Part shown: one piece after another, positions 56,980 through 64,000 of the stretch
Layout: each line of letters starts with the position of its first letter
Numbering within the stretch: position 1 is the first letter of the stretch
Assembly: GCA_017546445.1 (NCBI GenBank)
Contig: JAFYWX010000006.1
Coordinates: 1 to 64,000 of the forward strand
Reading direction: 5' to 3'
DNA length: 64,000 bases
DNA from: Akkermansia sp.
GTDB taxonomy: Bacteria > Verrucomicrobiota > Verrucomicrobiia > Verrucomicrobiales > Akkermansiaceae
Position numbers and translations under genes: made by a program
Notes under the pieces: generated by a model
Databases searched by the model: none
What the model saw: only the letters and a program-made list of their open reading frames with translations
What the model was told of the DNA's origin: nothing

Positions 56980-57534
56980 CTAAAACGCGTAGCGCACCGA
57001 TGGCGCAGGCAGCGATATGAAATTCCCCTGCCGTTGAGGCACCGAAATCACCGTATTATTGGGCACTTCGATAACCGTTGAATGCTGCCCACGCCGCACC
57101 GTTACACCGCCAACCTCAAAAGCAGACTGGGCCGGTTCAACACGGATTGTGGTACATTCTGCCAAATCATGCGAAAGCACCGGCAGCACAAGAGGAGATT
57201 TCTGCAGTTCTGCGGACACATTTGCTGTTGTCTCGGTCCCTGCCTGCCCGGCAGGATACATTGCATACACCACAGCCAGCACACAAAGCCCGGCGGCAGA
57301 TGCACCAAAAGCCAGGCGCCCACGCCCGAAATTATCTACGAGCTGCAATATATGGGCGAATAAATGACGACGCGCCGGGCAACACACCGCTTCTCTTGCG
57401 ACACGCTCGTGAAACTCACTGAGAAAACGGCCCTCAAAATCTGCTTCCTCCGTGGTTGTTACACGCAACGTGGCCAGCAGAGCCACTAGTTGTTCCTCTG
57501 TATCAGCAACGGGAGTATGTGATGTTTTGGGCAT
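56980..57534 (-). CDS. Single-pass membrane protein, anti-sigma-like layout
   Basis: 184 residues. The N-terminal 70 residues (EEQLVALLATLRVTTTEEAD, FLSEFHERVAREAVCCPARR) are cytoplasmic and helical, then one membrane helix (FGASAAGLCVLAVVYAMY) and a Ser/Val-rich periplasmic tail ending in APSVRYAF. This layout resembles an anti-sigma factor, but no adjacent sigma gene or HxxxCxxC motif is present; CCPARR has a Cys pair only. No family is recognised. It is separated from hemA by 91 nt and from the operon downstream by 110 nt; a weak hairpin (GCGTT...AACGC, 56973-56988) overlaps its stop. Confidence 0.6.
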   Translation of the reverse strand: MPKTSHTPVADTEEQLVALLATLRVTTTEEADFEGRFLSEFHERVAREAVCCPARRHLFAHILQLVDNFGRGRLAFGASAAGLCVLAVVYAMYPAGQAGTETTANVSAELQKSPLVLPVLSHDLAECTTIRVEPAQSAFEVGGVTVRRGQHSTVIEVPNNTVISVPQRQGNFISLPAPSVRYAF

Positions 57535-57625
57535 ATCGCAAAATAATGGTTCGCGGAGTTATAATGTAGACAAACAGTTTGCCGAAGCGTTCAAGAATTT
57601 TCGAACAATTTTTTTCGTTATCCTA

Positions 57626-58672
57626 CTATTTAACCGGGTTATGTATTTTCCGCCGGAAAAGCGACTCGGCATTTTCAGCAACCCAGGCACGAATCATTTC
57701 CTCGCAGGCAGCAATTTCACCCGAGCGGCGTCTGCGGGTTTCTGCCGTGGCTTTTTCCATGGAATCCATATCAAACACGAACACATCAGACACAAGGCCA
57801 CATGCGGGGTCCACATTGCGGGGCACAGAAAGATCCAGCAGGAACAAGGGGCGCATACGCACCGCCTGCACTTGCTCCAGCACAGGCGGAGAAACCACAT
57901 AAACCGGAGAAGCGGTAGAAACGATGACGATATCAATATTCTCCAGGTAGGGAATCCACTCCGTGAAGCGAATCACATGCCCACCAACCTGGGTAGCCAA
58001 TTCCACAGCACGGTCATACGAGCGGTTTGCAACAAAGATACTCTCAGCGCCGCGGGAGCGAAGGCTCTGAGCGGTAGTACGGGCAACTTCCCCAGCCCCC
58101 ACCACCAGCACATTAGCGCCAGCCAGATTTCCAAGGATATCCTGAGCCATCTGCACAGCCGCAGCGCCCACAGAAGTAGGGCCACTGGTAATCCGCGAAG
58201 AACTGCGGACTTTCTTGCCGATAGTAAAGACATTCTGGAAGGTGCGGTTGGCAAACCCGGAGGTAACCCCGGATTCCAGAGCGACGCGGTATGCATCCTT
58301 CAGCTGACCGAAGATTTCAGTCTCACCCACCACCATGGAATCCAGGCCGGCAGCCACGGCCGCGAGATGAAACAGAGCCTCCGCATCAGCATAATGGTAG
58401 AAGAAACGCCGCCGGGTTCCAGAATCTGGCGCATTACCCAGAAAATACGCCAGAATCGCATCTGTGGCCACCTGAGGCGATTCGCTCCAGTAATAGATTT
58501 CTGTGCGGTTGCATGTAGACAACAACACGCATTCAGCCACACCGGGCAAGGCGGCCAGCTCGGCATTAACCTGGGGAAGGCGGAATTTTTCCACAGCAAA
58601 CTGCTCTCGCACCGCAACCGTGCAGCTGCGGTAGTTCAACCCGAGGCAGTTCATGTGCATTTCGCCCGCCAT
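57626..58672 (-). CDS. hemA: Glutamyl-tRNA reductase
   Basis: 348 residues (start at 58672; MNCLGLNYRSC six codons later, at 58654, also fits). It makes glutamate-1-semialdehyde from Glu-tRNA in tetrapyrrole synthesis. The catalytic Cys is in LLSTCNRTEIYYW; VVGETEIFGQLKDAY and the NADP-binding VLVVGAGEVARTTAQ follow, with the dimerisation helix shortened. It lies 6 nt after the CobA-HemD gene. hemL, hemB and hemC are not in the window. Confidence 0.93.
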   Translation of the reverse strand: MAGEMHMNCLGLNYRSCTVAVREQFAVEKFRLPQVNAELAALPGVAECVLLSTCNRTEIYYWSESPQVATDAILAYFLGNAPDSGTRRRFFYHYADAEALFHLAAVAAGLDSMVVGETEIFGQLKDAYRVALESGVTSGFANRTFQNVFTIGKKVRSSSRITSGPTSVGAAAVQMAQDILGNLAGANVLVVGAGEVARTTAQSLRSRGAESIFVANRSYDRAVELATQVGGHVIRFTEWIPYLENIDIVIVSTASPVYVVSPPVLEQVQAVRMRPLFLLDLSVPRNVDPACGLVSDVFVFDMDSMEKATAETRRRRSGEIAACEEMIRAWVAENAESLFRRKIHNPVK

Positions 58673-58678
58673 TCTCTG

Positions 58679-60205
58679 TTAATTGAGCCGCTGAACAGCC
58701 TCTACCAGGCTGGAAATGGTGTGAGTCTCCGCCTCGATATCCGGTTTCAGGCCAAATTCTGCAAGGGTAGCCGTAGTCACCGGGCCGATACTGGCAATGC
58801 GGCAGCCTTGCGGGAGCGGTAGATTCATAGCCATGAAATGACGCACGGTGCTGCTGCTGGTGAAGGTGATGATATCTGCCCCCTCCTCGCGCAGACGCGC
58901 CTGAGCACCCGAAATATCCTCCGTCTCCGGCACGGTGGAATAGGCCAGGCATTCATCCACAATAGCCTGCCGCTTCATCAACTCATCATAGATAACACGG
59001 CGAGCCTGCTCACCATGCACCCAGAGCATTGTCACATTGGCCACCCCGCCGAACTCCTCGCCCTTGCGGTCAAATTCAGCAATCAGTTCCTCCGCCACGG
59101 CCTTCTGCGGCATCACATCCACCATGAGGCCGTATTTCTTTAATTCTGCTGCAGTACCAGGTCCCACAGCAGCAATGCGGGCACCGCCAATCTCGCGGAT
59201 ATCCTCATACACAGCAAAGAAAGCCTGGAAGAAACGGCGAACGCCATTCGGGCTGGAGAAAATGAGCCAGTCGTAATGCGGGGCATCCACCACAGCCTCG
59301 GCGAAATCTCGCTTATCAGAGGGGGGGGCAATTCGAATCGTCGGGAGCTCAATAACATCAGCCCCCAGAGTCTCCAGCATACTGCTCAGTTCACTGGCCT
59401 GCTCGCGGGTGCGGGTCACCACCACGCGTTTTCCACAGAGCGGCAGCTTGCTGCGCCAATCCAGCTGCGGAGCCAGCGTCACCACCTCGCCAATCACTAC
59501 CACTGCGGGGGAAGAAACACCGGCTGCTTCCACTGCATCTGCCAGAGTCGCAACCGTGGCAGAAACCATTTTCTGGCGACCGGTTGCTGCCCACTGCACC
59601 GCAGCAGCCGGCATATCGCCCCCCTGCCCGGCCTGCATCAGGGCCGAAAGAGTCTCACGCAGGCGGCTCATACCCATGAGCATCACCTTGGTACCACGCG
59701 CAGCGGCAATGCCGGGGATATCAAGAGCAGACGCCTCCTTATTGGCTCCTTCATGGCCAGTAAATACAGTAAACTGCGTGCAGTAATCGCGGTGCGTCAC
59801 CGGAATGCCGGCACAGGCAGGGCCAGCAATGGCAGAGGTCACACCAGGCACCACCTCAAAGGGCACCCCGGCTGCATGCAGAGCCTGGGCCTCCTCTCCA
59901 CCGCGCCCAAATACGTAGGGGTCCCCACCCTTCAGGCGAACGACGCACGCATGCCTGGAGGCACATTCCACCAACAATGCATTAATCTCTGCCTGCGGAA
60001 GCGCATGATTTCCCGAACGCTTGCCCACATATATCTTCTCACACTCCGGCTTTGCCCAGGTCAGCATGGCCGGAGCAGCCAGGGCATCGTACACAAGGCA
60101 ATCAGCCTTGGCTATCAGCTCACGGCCTTTAAGCGTCATCAGGCCAGGGTCACCAGGCCCCGCGCCAATAAGATATACCTTACCAGAAAAAGTTTTCTTA
60201 GCCAT
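58679..60205 (-). CDS. Fused uroporphyrinogen-III methyltransferase and uroporphyrinogen-III synthase
   Basis: 508 residues. Residues 1-250 are SUMT (CobA/CysG-C type): YLIGAGPGDPGLMTLKG, VRLKGGDPYVFGRGGEE, VVPGVTSAIAGPACAGIPVT, and the MSRLRETLSALMQ and ATGRQKMVSATVATL regions. Residues about 255-508 are HemD: VVVTRTREQASELSSMLETLG at its start, FSSPNGVRRFFQA, AAVGPGTAAELKKYG, FTSSSTVRHFMAM and SIGPVTTATLAEFGLKPDIE at the end. It closes the porphyrin ring and feeds siroheme. It lies between the deacetylase (5-nt gap) and hemA (6-nt gap), so the three are an operon. Confidence 0.94.
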   Translation of the reverse strand: MAKKTFSGKVYLIGAGPGDPGLMTLKGRELIAKADCLVYDALAAPAMLTWAKPECEKIYVGKRSGNHALPQAEINALLVECASRHACVVRLKGGDPYVFGRGGEEAQALHAAGVPFEVVPGVTSAIAGPACAGIPVTHRDYCTQFTVFTGHEGANKEASALDIPGIAAARGTKVMLMGMSRLRETLSALMQAGQGGDMPAAAVQWAATGRQKMVSATVATLADAVEAAGVSSPAVVVIGEVVTLAPQLDWRSKLPLCGKRVVVTRTREQASELSSMLETLGADVIELPTIRIAPPSDKRDFAEAVVDAPHYDWLIFSSPNGVRRFFQAFFAVYEDIREIGGARIAAVGPGTAAELKKYGLMVDVMPQKAVAEELIAEFDRKGEEFGGVANVTMLWVHGEQARRVIYDELMKRQAIVDECLAYSTVPETEDISGAQARLREEGADIITFTSSSTVRHFMAMNLPLPQGCRIASIGPVTTATLAEFGLKPDIEAETHTISSLVEAVQRLN

Positions 60206-60210
60206 AGGAC

Positions 60211-61410
60211 TTACATCATGTTGAGTTCATCCAGATTCACAGCAGGCTCTGCATCGCTGGCCGCATGCGGATCACCCTGCGGCTGCACAGGCTCCATATA
60301 CTCGGGAGCCACGACCGGCTCTGCAGGAGCCACTGCAGGCTCCTCCACGGGTGCCGCAGCGGGTTCAACCTGTTCCGTCAGCACCGGTGCAGCATCTGCA
60401 GCCGGAGTTGCAGCAGGCTGTTCCTGCACCTCAGCAGCAGGCAGCGCGGGCTCTGCCTCCCTGGGCTCTGCAGCCTCACGCTTGCCAATCTGCATCAGCT
60501 CCGATACAGTGACCAGCTGGAAGCCTCTGGCCTGAAGCCCGGTCACAATTTCCTCCAGCGCTGCAAGCGTTGTAGCATGAATATCGTGCACCAGAATAAT
60601 GGAGCCGGGTCTGGCCTTGTTCACCGCCACGTTGACCACCTTCTGCACGCCGGGCTTACGCCAGTCCAGCGTATCAACATCCCACATGATAGAGGCCATG
60701 CCATAGCGGTTGTACATGTGGTCAACCAGTGTCTTATTGGTTGCCCCGTAAGGCGGGCGCATCACACGGGGCGTCACGCCGGCCGCAGCAGCAATCGTCT
60801 TCTGGGTGCGGTCAATCTCGCTATCCACCTTGGCACGAGAGGAGGAATTCATCTTGATGTGGCTCCATGTGTGCACACCCAGTTCATGCCCCTCAGCCGC
60901 AGCCCGGGCCACTACAGACTTGTAGCGCGCAGCATTCTGCCCAAGCATGAAGAACGTGCCCTTGGCCCCATGGCGGTTCAGAATATCCAGAGCCTTGGGC
61001 GTGAGGGTCGGATGCGGGCCATCATCGAAAGTAAGAGCGACGTATTTCCCGTTCATAGGCACACTGAAGACACGCTTACCCAGCGGTTTCAGTGTCACAG
61101 GCTTCACCTTCTCCGGCTGCGCAGGGGTGACCTCAATCTCAGCCTGTCCGGGCACCTCAGCCTGTGCAGGTTTTGTTTCCACGGGGGGCACAACCGGCGC
61201 TGACTGAACCGGCTTTGGTTTCTTGTCTGGTTTAGGGGCCTTCTCAGGCTTTGTCTGTTTCGCCGGTGCAGAGGGCTTATCAGGTTTCACAACCGGCTTC
61301 ACCTCAGGAGTTACGACCACCACGGCCGCATTCCGAATTTGCTGATTGCAAGCAAAAAGTCCGGCAAGAACCGCAAAGCAGAGGAAATTGTGTACAATCT
61401 TCATTCGCAT
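60211..61410 (-). CDS. Exported polysaccharide deacetylase (NodB domain)
   Basis: 399 residues from the ATG at 61410 (MRMKIVHNF...; Met3 at 61404 is equally possible). A hydrophobic N-terminus ends in LAGLFACN, a possible lipobox. A Pro/Lys/Glu-rich region (about 30-100) precedes the NodB domain (about 115-300): metal and catalytic TFDDGPHPT, HTWSH, RPPYGAT, DVDTLDWRKPG and SIILVHDIH are all present. A Pro/Ala/Glu-rich tail of about 90 residues follows. It removes acetyl groups from peptidoglycan or another GlcNAc polymer. Its pairing with tetrapyrrole genes looks accidental. Confidence 0.88.
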   Translation of the reverse strand: MRMKIVHNFLCFAVLAGLFACNQQIRNAAVVVVTPEVKPVVKPDKPSAPAKQTKPEKAPKPDKKPKPVQSAPVVPPVETKPAQAEVPGQAEIEVTPAQPEKVKPVTLKPLGKRVFSVPMNGKYVALTFDDGPHPTLTPKALDILNRHGAKGTFFMLGQNAARYKSVVARAAAEGHELGVHTWSHIKMNSSSRAKVDSEIDRTQKTIAAAAGVTPRVMRPPYGATNKTLVDHMYNRYGMASIMWDVDTLDWRKPGVQKVVNVAVNKARPGSIILVHDIHATTLAALEEIVTGLQARGFQLVTVSELMQIGKREAAEPREAEPALPAAEVQEQPAATPAADAAPVLTEQVEPAAAPVEEPAVAPAEPVVAPEYMEPVQPQGDPHAASDAEPAVNLDELNMM

Positions 61411-61423
61411 GACTAGTCGCAGC

Positions 61424-61452
61424 ATTCTACCGATTGGACACCACAGAAGCAA
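61424..61452 (-). promoter_or_regulatory. Promoter of the deacetylase-cobA/hemD-hemA operon
   Basis: Minus strand: TTGCTT (61447-61452), 17-nt spacer, TAGAAT (61424-61429). Predicted leader 7-13 nt. It is back to back with the promoter at 61475. Confidence 0.55.
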
Positions 61453-61474
61453 CCCCTTTTGGCGTCATTTTGCA

Positions 61475-61503
61475 TGGACAGCACAGCTTTTACATGATAA
61501 AAT
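61475..61503 (+). promoter_or_regulatory. Promoter of the iron alcohol dehydrogenase (leaderless)
   Basis: TGGACA (61475-61480), 17-nt spacer, TAAAAT (61498-61503) with an upstream TGA. The ATG at 61511 is 7 nt past the -10 box, at the predicted transcription start. Confidence 0.62.
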
Positions 61504-61510
61504 ACCCGAC

Positions 61511-62704
61511 ATGCAGAATTTCAATTACCACAATCCCACCCGCTATGTCTATGGTCCCGGCGAACACCGCAACATTGGTCCCCTGCTGAAACCATACGCC
61601 CAGGGGCGCATTCTGCTCCACTACGGGAGCGGCAGCGTCATCCGCAGCGGCCTGCTCCAGACAGTAAAGGACAGCCTCTCGGAACATGGCATCAGCTATG
61701 AGGAATTAGGCGGCGTTAAACCCAACCCCAGCGTGGAGCTCGTGCGCAAGGGTATTGAACTCTGCCGGCGGGAGAAGGTGCAGCTCGTGCTGGCCGTGGG
61801 CGGTGGCAGCGTCATCGACTCCGCAAAAGGCATCGCCGTAGGCGCCCCGAACAGCGGCGATGTATGGGAGCTCTACTCCCGCAAAGGCTCTATCCCCGAG
61901 AACGAACCAATCCCCGTAGCCACAGTGCTCACCCTGCCGGCCGCCGGCAGCGAGAACAGCCCAAACACCGTGCTGAGCAATGAGGAGACCGGCAGAAAGC
62001 TCGGTTTTAAACACATGGGACTTCGCCCGGTACTCAGCATCGTGGACCCGACACTATTCCTCACCCTTCCCCGCGCGCAGATGGCATACGGCGCATGCGA
62101 CATGATGTGCCACATCTTCGAGCGTTATTTCACCAACACCACCCAGACCGCCCTGACCGATGCTCTGGCAGAGGCCACCATGCGCACCATCATGCAGCAA
62201 TCGACCCTCCTGGCCGCCGACCTGCAGAACATTGATGCCTGGGGCCAGCTCGCGCTGAGCGGCACCGTGGCTCACAATGATTTATTAGGGCTCGGGCGTG
62301 AGCAGAGCTGGGCTTGCCACGCCATGGAACACGAACTGAGCGCCGTGTACGATGTTCCACACGGCGGCGGGCTCGCAGTCATCATCCCGGCCTATATGGA
62401 AGCCGTGTGGCCGTATAATCCCGGAATCTTCACCCAGTGGGCATGCAATGTCATGGGCGTACCGCCGCACCGCGATACCGAGGCAGTGGTGCGCGAAGGC
62501 ATACGCAGACTCCGCGCCTGGTATCACCAGCTGGGGCTGCCGCAAACCATGCGGGAACTAGGCGTGCCTGCAGATGCCGATTTCAATGCCATGGCAACCG
62601 CCGCCTGCAAGGTATACGACAGAGACGCAGCCACACCCACCCTGGCAGGGGTTCACCCACTCACCGCAGAAGAGGCGGCCGCCATTTACAAAGCCACCAT
62701 CTAA
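61511..62704 (+). CDS. Iron-containing alcohol dehydrogenase, YqhD/BdhA type
   Basis: 397 residues from the ATG at 61511 (MQNFNYHNPTRYVYGPGEHR); upstream readings fall into the promoter. The NAD(P)-binding motif is LAVGGGSVIDSAKGIAVGA, and the metal-binding histidines lie in CHAMEHELSAVYDVPHGGG; GACDMMCHIFERYF is also typical. YqhD-type enzymes reduce short aldehydes with NADPH. A single gene with its own promoter. Confidence 0.9.
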   Translation: MQNFNYHNPTRYVYGPGEHRNIGPLLKPYAQGRILLHYGSGSVIRSGLLQTVKDSLSEHGISYEELGGVKPNPSVELVRKGIELCRREKVQLVLAVGGGSVIDSAKGIAVGAPNSGDVWELYSRKGSIPENEPIPVATVLTLPAAGSENSPNTVLSNEETGRKLGFKHMGLRPVLSIVDPTLFLTLPRAQMAYGACDMMCHIFERYFTNTTQTALTDALAEATMRTIMQQSTLLAADLQNIDAWGQLALSGTVAHNDLLGLGREQSWACHAMEHELSAVYDVPHGGGLAVIIPAYMEAVWPYNPGIFTQWACNVMGVPPHRDTEAVVREGIRRLRAWYHQLGLPQTMRELGVPADADFNAMATAACKVYDRDAATPTLAGVHPLTAEEAAAIYKATI

Positions 62705-62737
62705 TAATCATGGACACGGCAGCATCCATCCGCCACA

Positions 62738-63052
62738 ATGGGGAGCATGAACACCACCTCCCCACTCTGGTCTGCCGTATACAATGCATACGAGTCACAT
62801 GATGTGGATGAAGCCCGGCGGCTGCTGCATAGCGAGGAGCCGCCGCCGGACTGCGGCACCATCCTGCGCTGCAGCAACATTGATTACGTACGCTGGCTGC
62901 TGAGCAACGACCTGATTCCACAATCCACCAGCAACCGGGACACCTGGCCTGGCCTCGAGGAACTTCAACTCCAATGCAACGCCCTGAGCGAAGCTGCACG
63001 CCCCGCCTGCATTCTGAAGGGAGAACTCCCTGCCTCTGAGCCGGAAAAATAA
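62738..63052 (+). CDS. Short ankyrin-like protein
   Basis: 104 residues (start at 62738; Met4 at 62747 is also possible). LWSAVYNAYESHDVDEARRL followed by LHS, and CSNIDYVRWLLSNDLIPQ, have the spacing of two degenerate ankyrin repeats. The C-terminal 40 residues are polar. No signal peptide. It is related in style to the exported ankyrin protein at 4958 but much shorter, perhaps a fragment. No function is assigned. Confidence 0.5.
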   Translation: MGSMNTTSPLWSAVYNAYESHDVDEARRLLHSEEPPPDCGTILRCSNIDYVRWLLSNDLIPQSTSNRDTWPGLEELQLQCNALSEAARPACILKGELPASEPEK

Positions 63053-63084
63053 CGCACACACACCACATAAGCCACACAAAGAGC

Positions 63085-63113
63085 TTGACAAGTAACCATC
63101 TCCCCCGTAGAAT
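63085..63113 (+). promoter_or_regulatory. Promoter upstream of nusA
   Basis: TTGACA (63085-63090), 17-nt spacer, TAGAAT (63108-63113): a near-consensus sigma-70-type promoter, the best in the window. Confidence 0.8.
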
Positions 63114-63148
63114 AAACCTGTTCAAGTTCCGGTCCGTATCGAGATTGG

Positions 63149-63175
63149 GGCGGGTCGGTGACCCGCTCTTTTTTT
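63149..63175 (+). terminator. Terminator-like hairpin in the nusA leader
   Basis: A perfect 7-bp stem GCGGGTC (63150-63156), GGT loop, GACCCGC (63160-63166), then TCTTTTTTT. It lies between the promoter and the nusA ATG, so most transcripts would end after about 55 nt unless antiterminated. Confidence 0.8.
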
Positions 63176-63218
63176 GTACACGGCTAACAATAAAACCATA
63201 AGTAAGCAAGCTAAGACA

Positions 63219-64000
63219 ATGGCCACCACTGACATCTCCGCACTGATTGATTTCTACGTTCGCGAAAAGGATCTTACCCGCGAGCGCGTGATTCAGGCTC
63301 TTGAAGCCTCCTTCATCACCGCTTATTCCAAGATGGTGCCCGGTTCAGACCACATCCACAACATTCGCGCCGTTGTCAACCCCCAGAAGGGCACTGTCAA
63401 AATCAAGGCAGAGATGGTCGTAGTGGAAGACGACTTGCTGACCGATGCGTTTAACGAGGTCAAACTCAGCGTTGCACAGGCTGTGGGAGAGAAAAAGGGC
63501 AAGACCTACATGCCCGGCGATACCATCAGCGTCAACATCACCCCCAAGGACTTTGGCCGCATTGCTGTGCAGACCGCCCGGCAGACCATGCAGCAGCGCA
63601 TCCGCAAGGCAGAGCAGGAAATGCTTGCAGACGCCTTCCGCGACCGCGCAGGCGAAGTGGTGACCGGCACCGTAAAGCGTTATGATAAGGGCGACGTTGT
63701 CGTTGAGGTGGAAAAATTTGAAGGCATTGTTCCCCTGCGCCAGCGTATCCCCGGTGAGGAATACAACAGCGGCGACAAGATGCGTTTCTACGTGGTGGAG
63801 GTACGCGATGGCGTGCGCGGCAATGAGCTCATCCTCTCCCGCAGCCACCCCAACCTGGTGCGCAGCCTTTTCGAGAACGAAGTGCAGGAAATCGCTGACA
63901 ACACAGTTGAAATCCTTAACATCGTGCGCGAGGCTGGCTACCGCACCAAGATGGTTGTACGCAGCAACGACCCGAACGTAGACCCCATCGGGGCCTGTGT
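63219..64000 (+). CDS. nusA: Transcription termination/antitermination protein NusA (3' end outside window)
   Basis: The first 260 codons are present and run off the window. The N-terminal domain (about 1-130) binds RNA polymerase; RIAVQTARQTMQQRIRKAEQ is its typical helix. The S1 domain follows (EVVTGTVKRYDKGDVVVEVE, FEGIVPLRQRI) and the start of KH1 is reached (SNDPNVDPIGACV). It has an unusual solo leader with promoter and terminator, and rimP is not directly upstream. The missing C-terminal part cannot be described. Confidence 0.94.
   Translation, partial: MATTDISALIDFYVREKDLTRERVIQALEASFITAYSKMVPGSDHIHNIRAVVNPQKGTVKIKAEMVVVEDDLLTDAFNEVKLSVAQAVGEKKGKTYMPGDTISVNITPKDFGRIAVQTARQTMQQRIRKAEQEMLADAFRDRAGEVVTGTVKRYDKGDVVVEVEKFEGIVPLRQRIPGEEYNSGDKMRFYVVEVRDGVRGNELILSRSHPNLVRSLFENEVQEIADNTVEILNIVREAGYRTKMVVRSNDPNVDPIGAC

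Overview
The window looks like chromosomal core from a Verrucomicrobiota bacterium, most like Akkermansiaceae. This is inferred from gene content, not a database match. The clues are a 51-aa small basic protein of the Chlamydiae/Verrucomicrobia type, a pyrophosphate-type phosphofructokinase, a secreted GH20 hexosaminidase, many exported proteins of unknown family, LpxK (so an outer membrane with lipid A), and starts that almost never carry a Shine-Dalgarno sequence. I see no tRNA, rRNA, CRISPR array, intact IS element or prophage. The only trace of mobile DNA is a possible integrase relic near 40.9-41.2 kb.

Layout. 0-2.7 kb: rpmI-rplT, PPi-phosphofructokinase and a small AP2-like protein. 2.7-11.2 kb (minus): four exported proteins, two of them paralogues with tandem transglutaminase folds flanking an ankyrin-repeat protein. 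11.3-15.2 kb: adk, lpxK, asnS and a divergent C_GCAxxG_C_C protein. 15.2-18.3 kb: a candidate structured RNA, then a fused substrate-binding/permease protein and its ATPase (amino-acid uptake). 18.3-23.3 kb: purM, a PurF-like protein without its glutaminase cysteine, an ECF sigma factor and two small unknowns. 23.3-32.7 kb (mostly minus): ftsK, an m5C RNA methyltransferase, a ROK kinase, an exported metallopeptidase, argJ and a glycine-zipper lipoprotein. 32.9-42.4 kb (plus): the small basic protein, an RluB-type pseudouridine synthase with a long repetitive tail, Sel1 proteins, GH20, a CoaE-Rho fusion and an FKBP isomerase. 42.5-44.9 kb: cmk-plsC-recF. 44.9-57.5 kb (minus): SufS, a conserved protein of unknown role, a class A PBP with a degenerate transpeptidase site, CstA, and a three-gene exported/membrane operon. 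57.6-61.4 kb (minus): hemA, a CobA-HemD fusion and a polysaccharide deacetylase. 61.5-64 kb: iron alcohol dehydrogenase, a short ankyrin-like ORF, and nusA, cut by the window end.

Promoters are easy to read: TTGCAA or TTGACA, a 16-18 nt spacer, then TAnAAT or TATAAT, often followed by a G+C-rich discriminator. At many single genes the -10 box lies only 7-10 nt before the start codon, predicting leaderless or nearly leaderless mRNAs; CoaE-Rho, GH20, the alcohol dehydrogenase and the C_GCAxxG_C_C gene are the clearest. Rho-independent terminators are common and clean.

The points most worth a second look are the exported transglutaminase/ankyrin operon, the PurF-like protein that starts just after the position of its catalytic cysteine, the PBP1A homologue that keeps its glycosyltransferase site but has lost SxxK and SxN, the CoaE-Rho fusion, and the systematic leaderless arrangement. 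All family calls come from motifs read by eye. No alignment, fold prediction or search was run.
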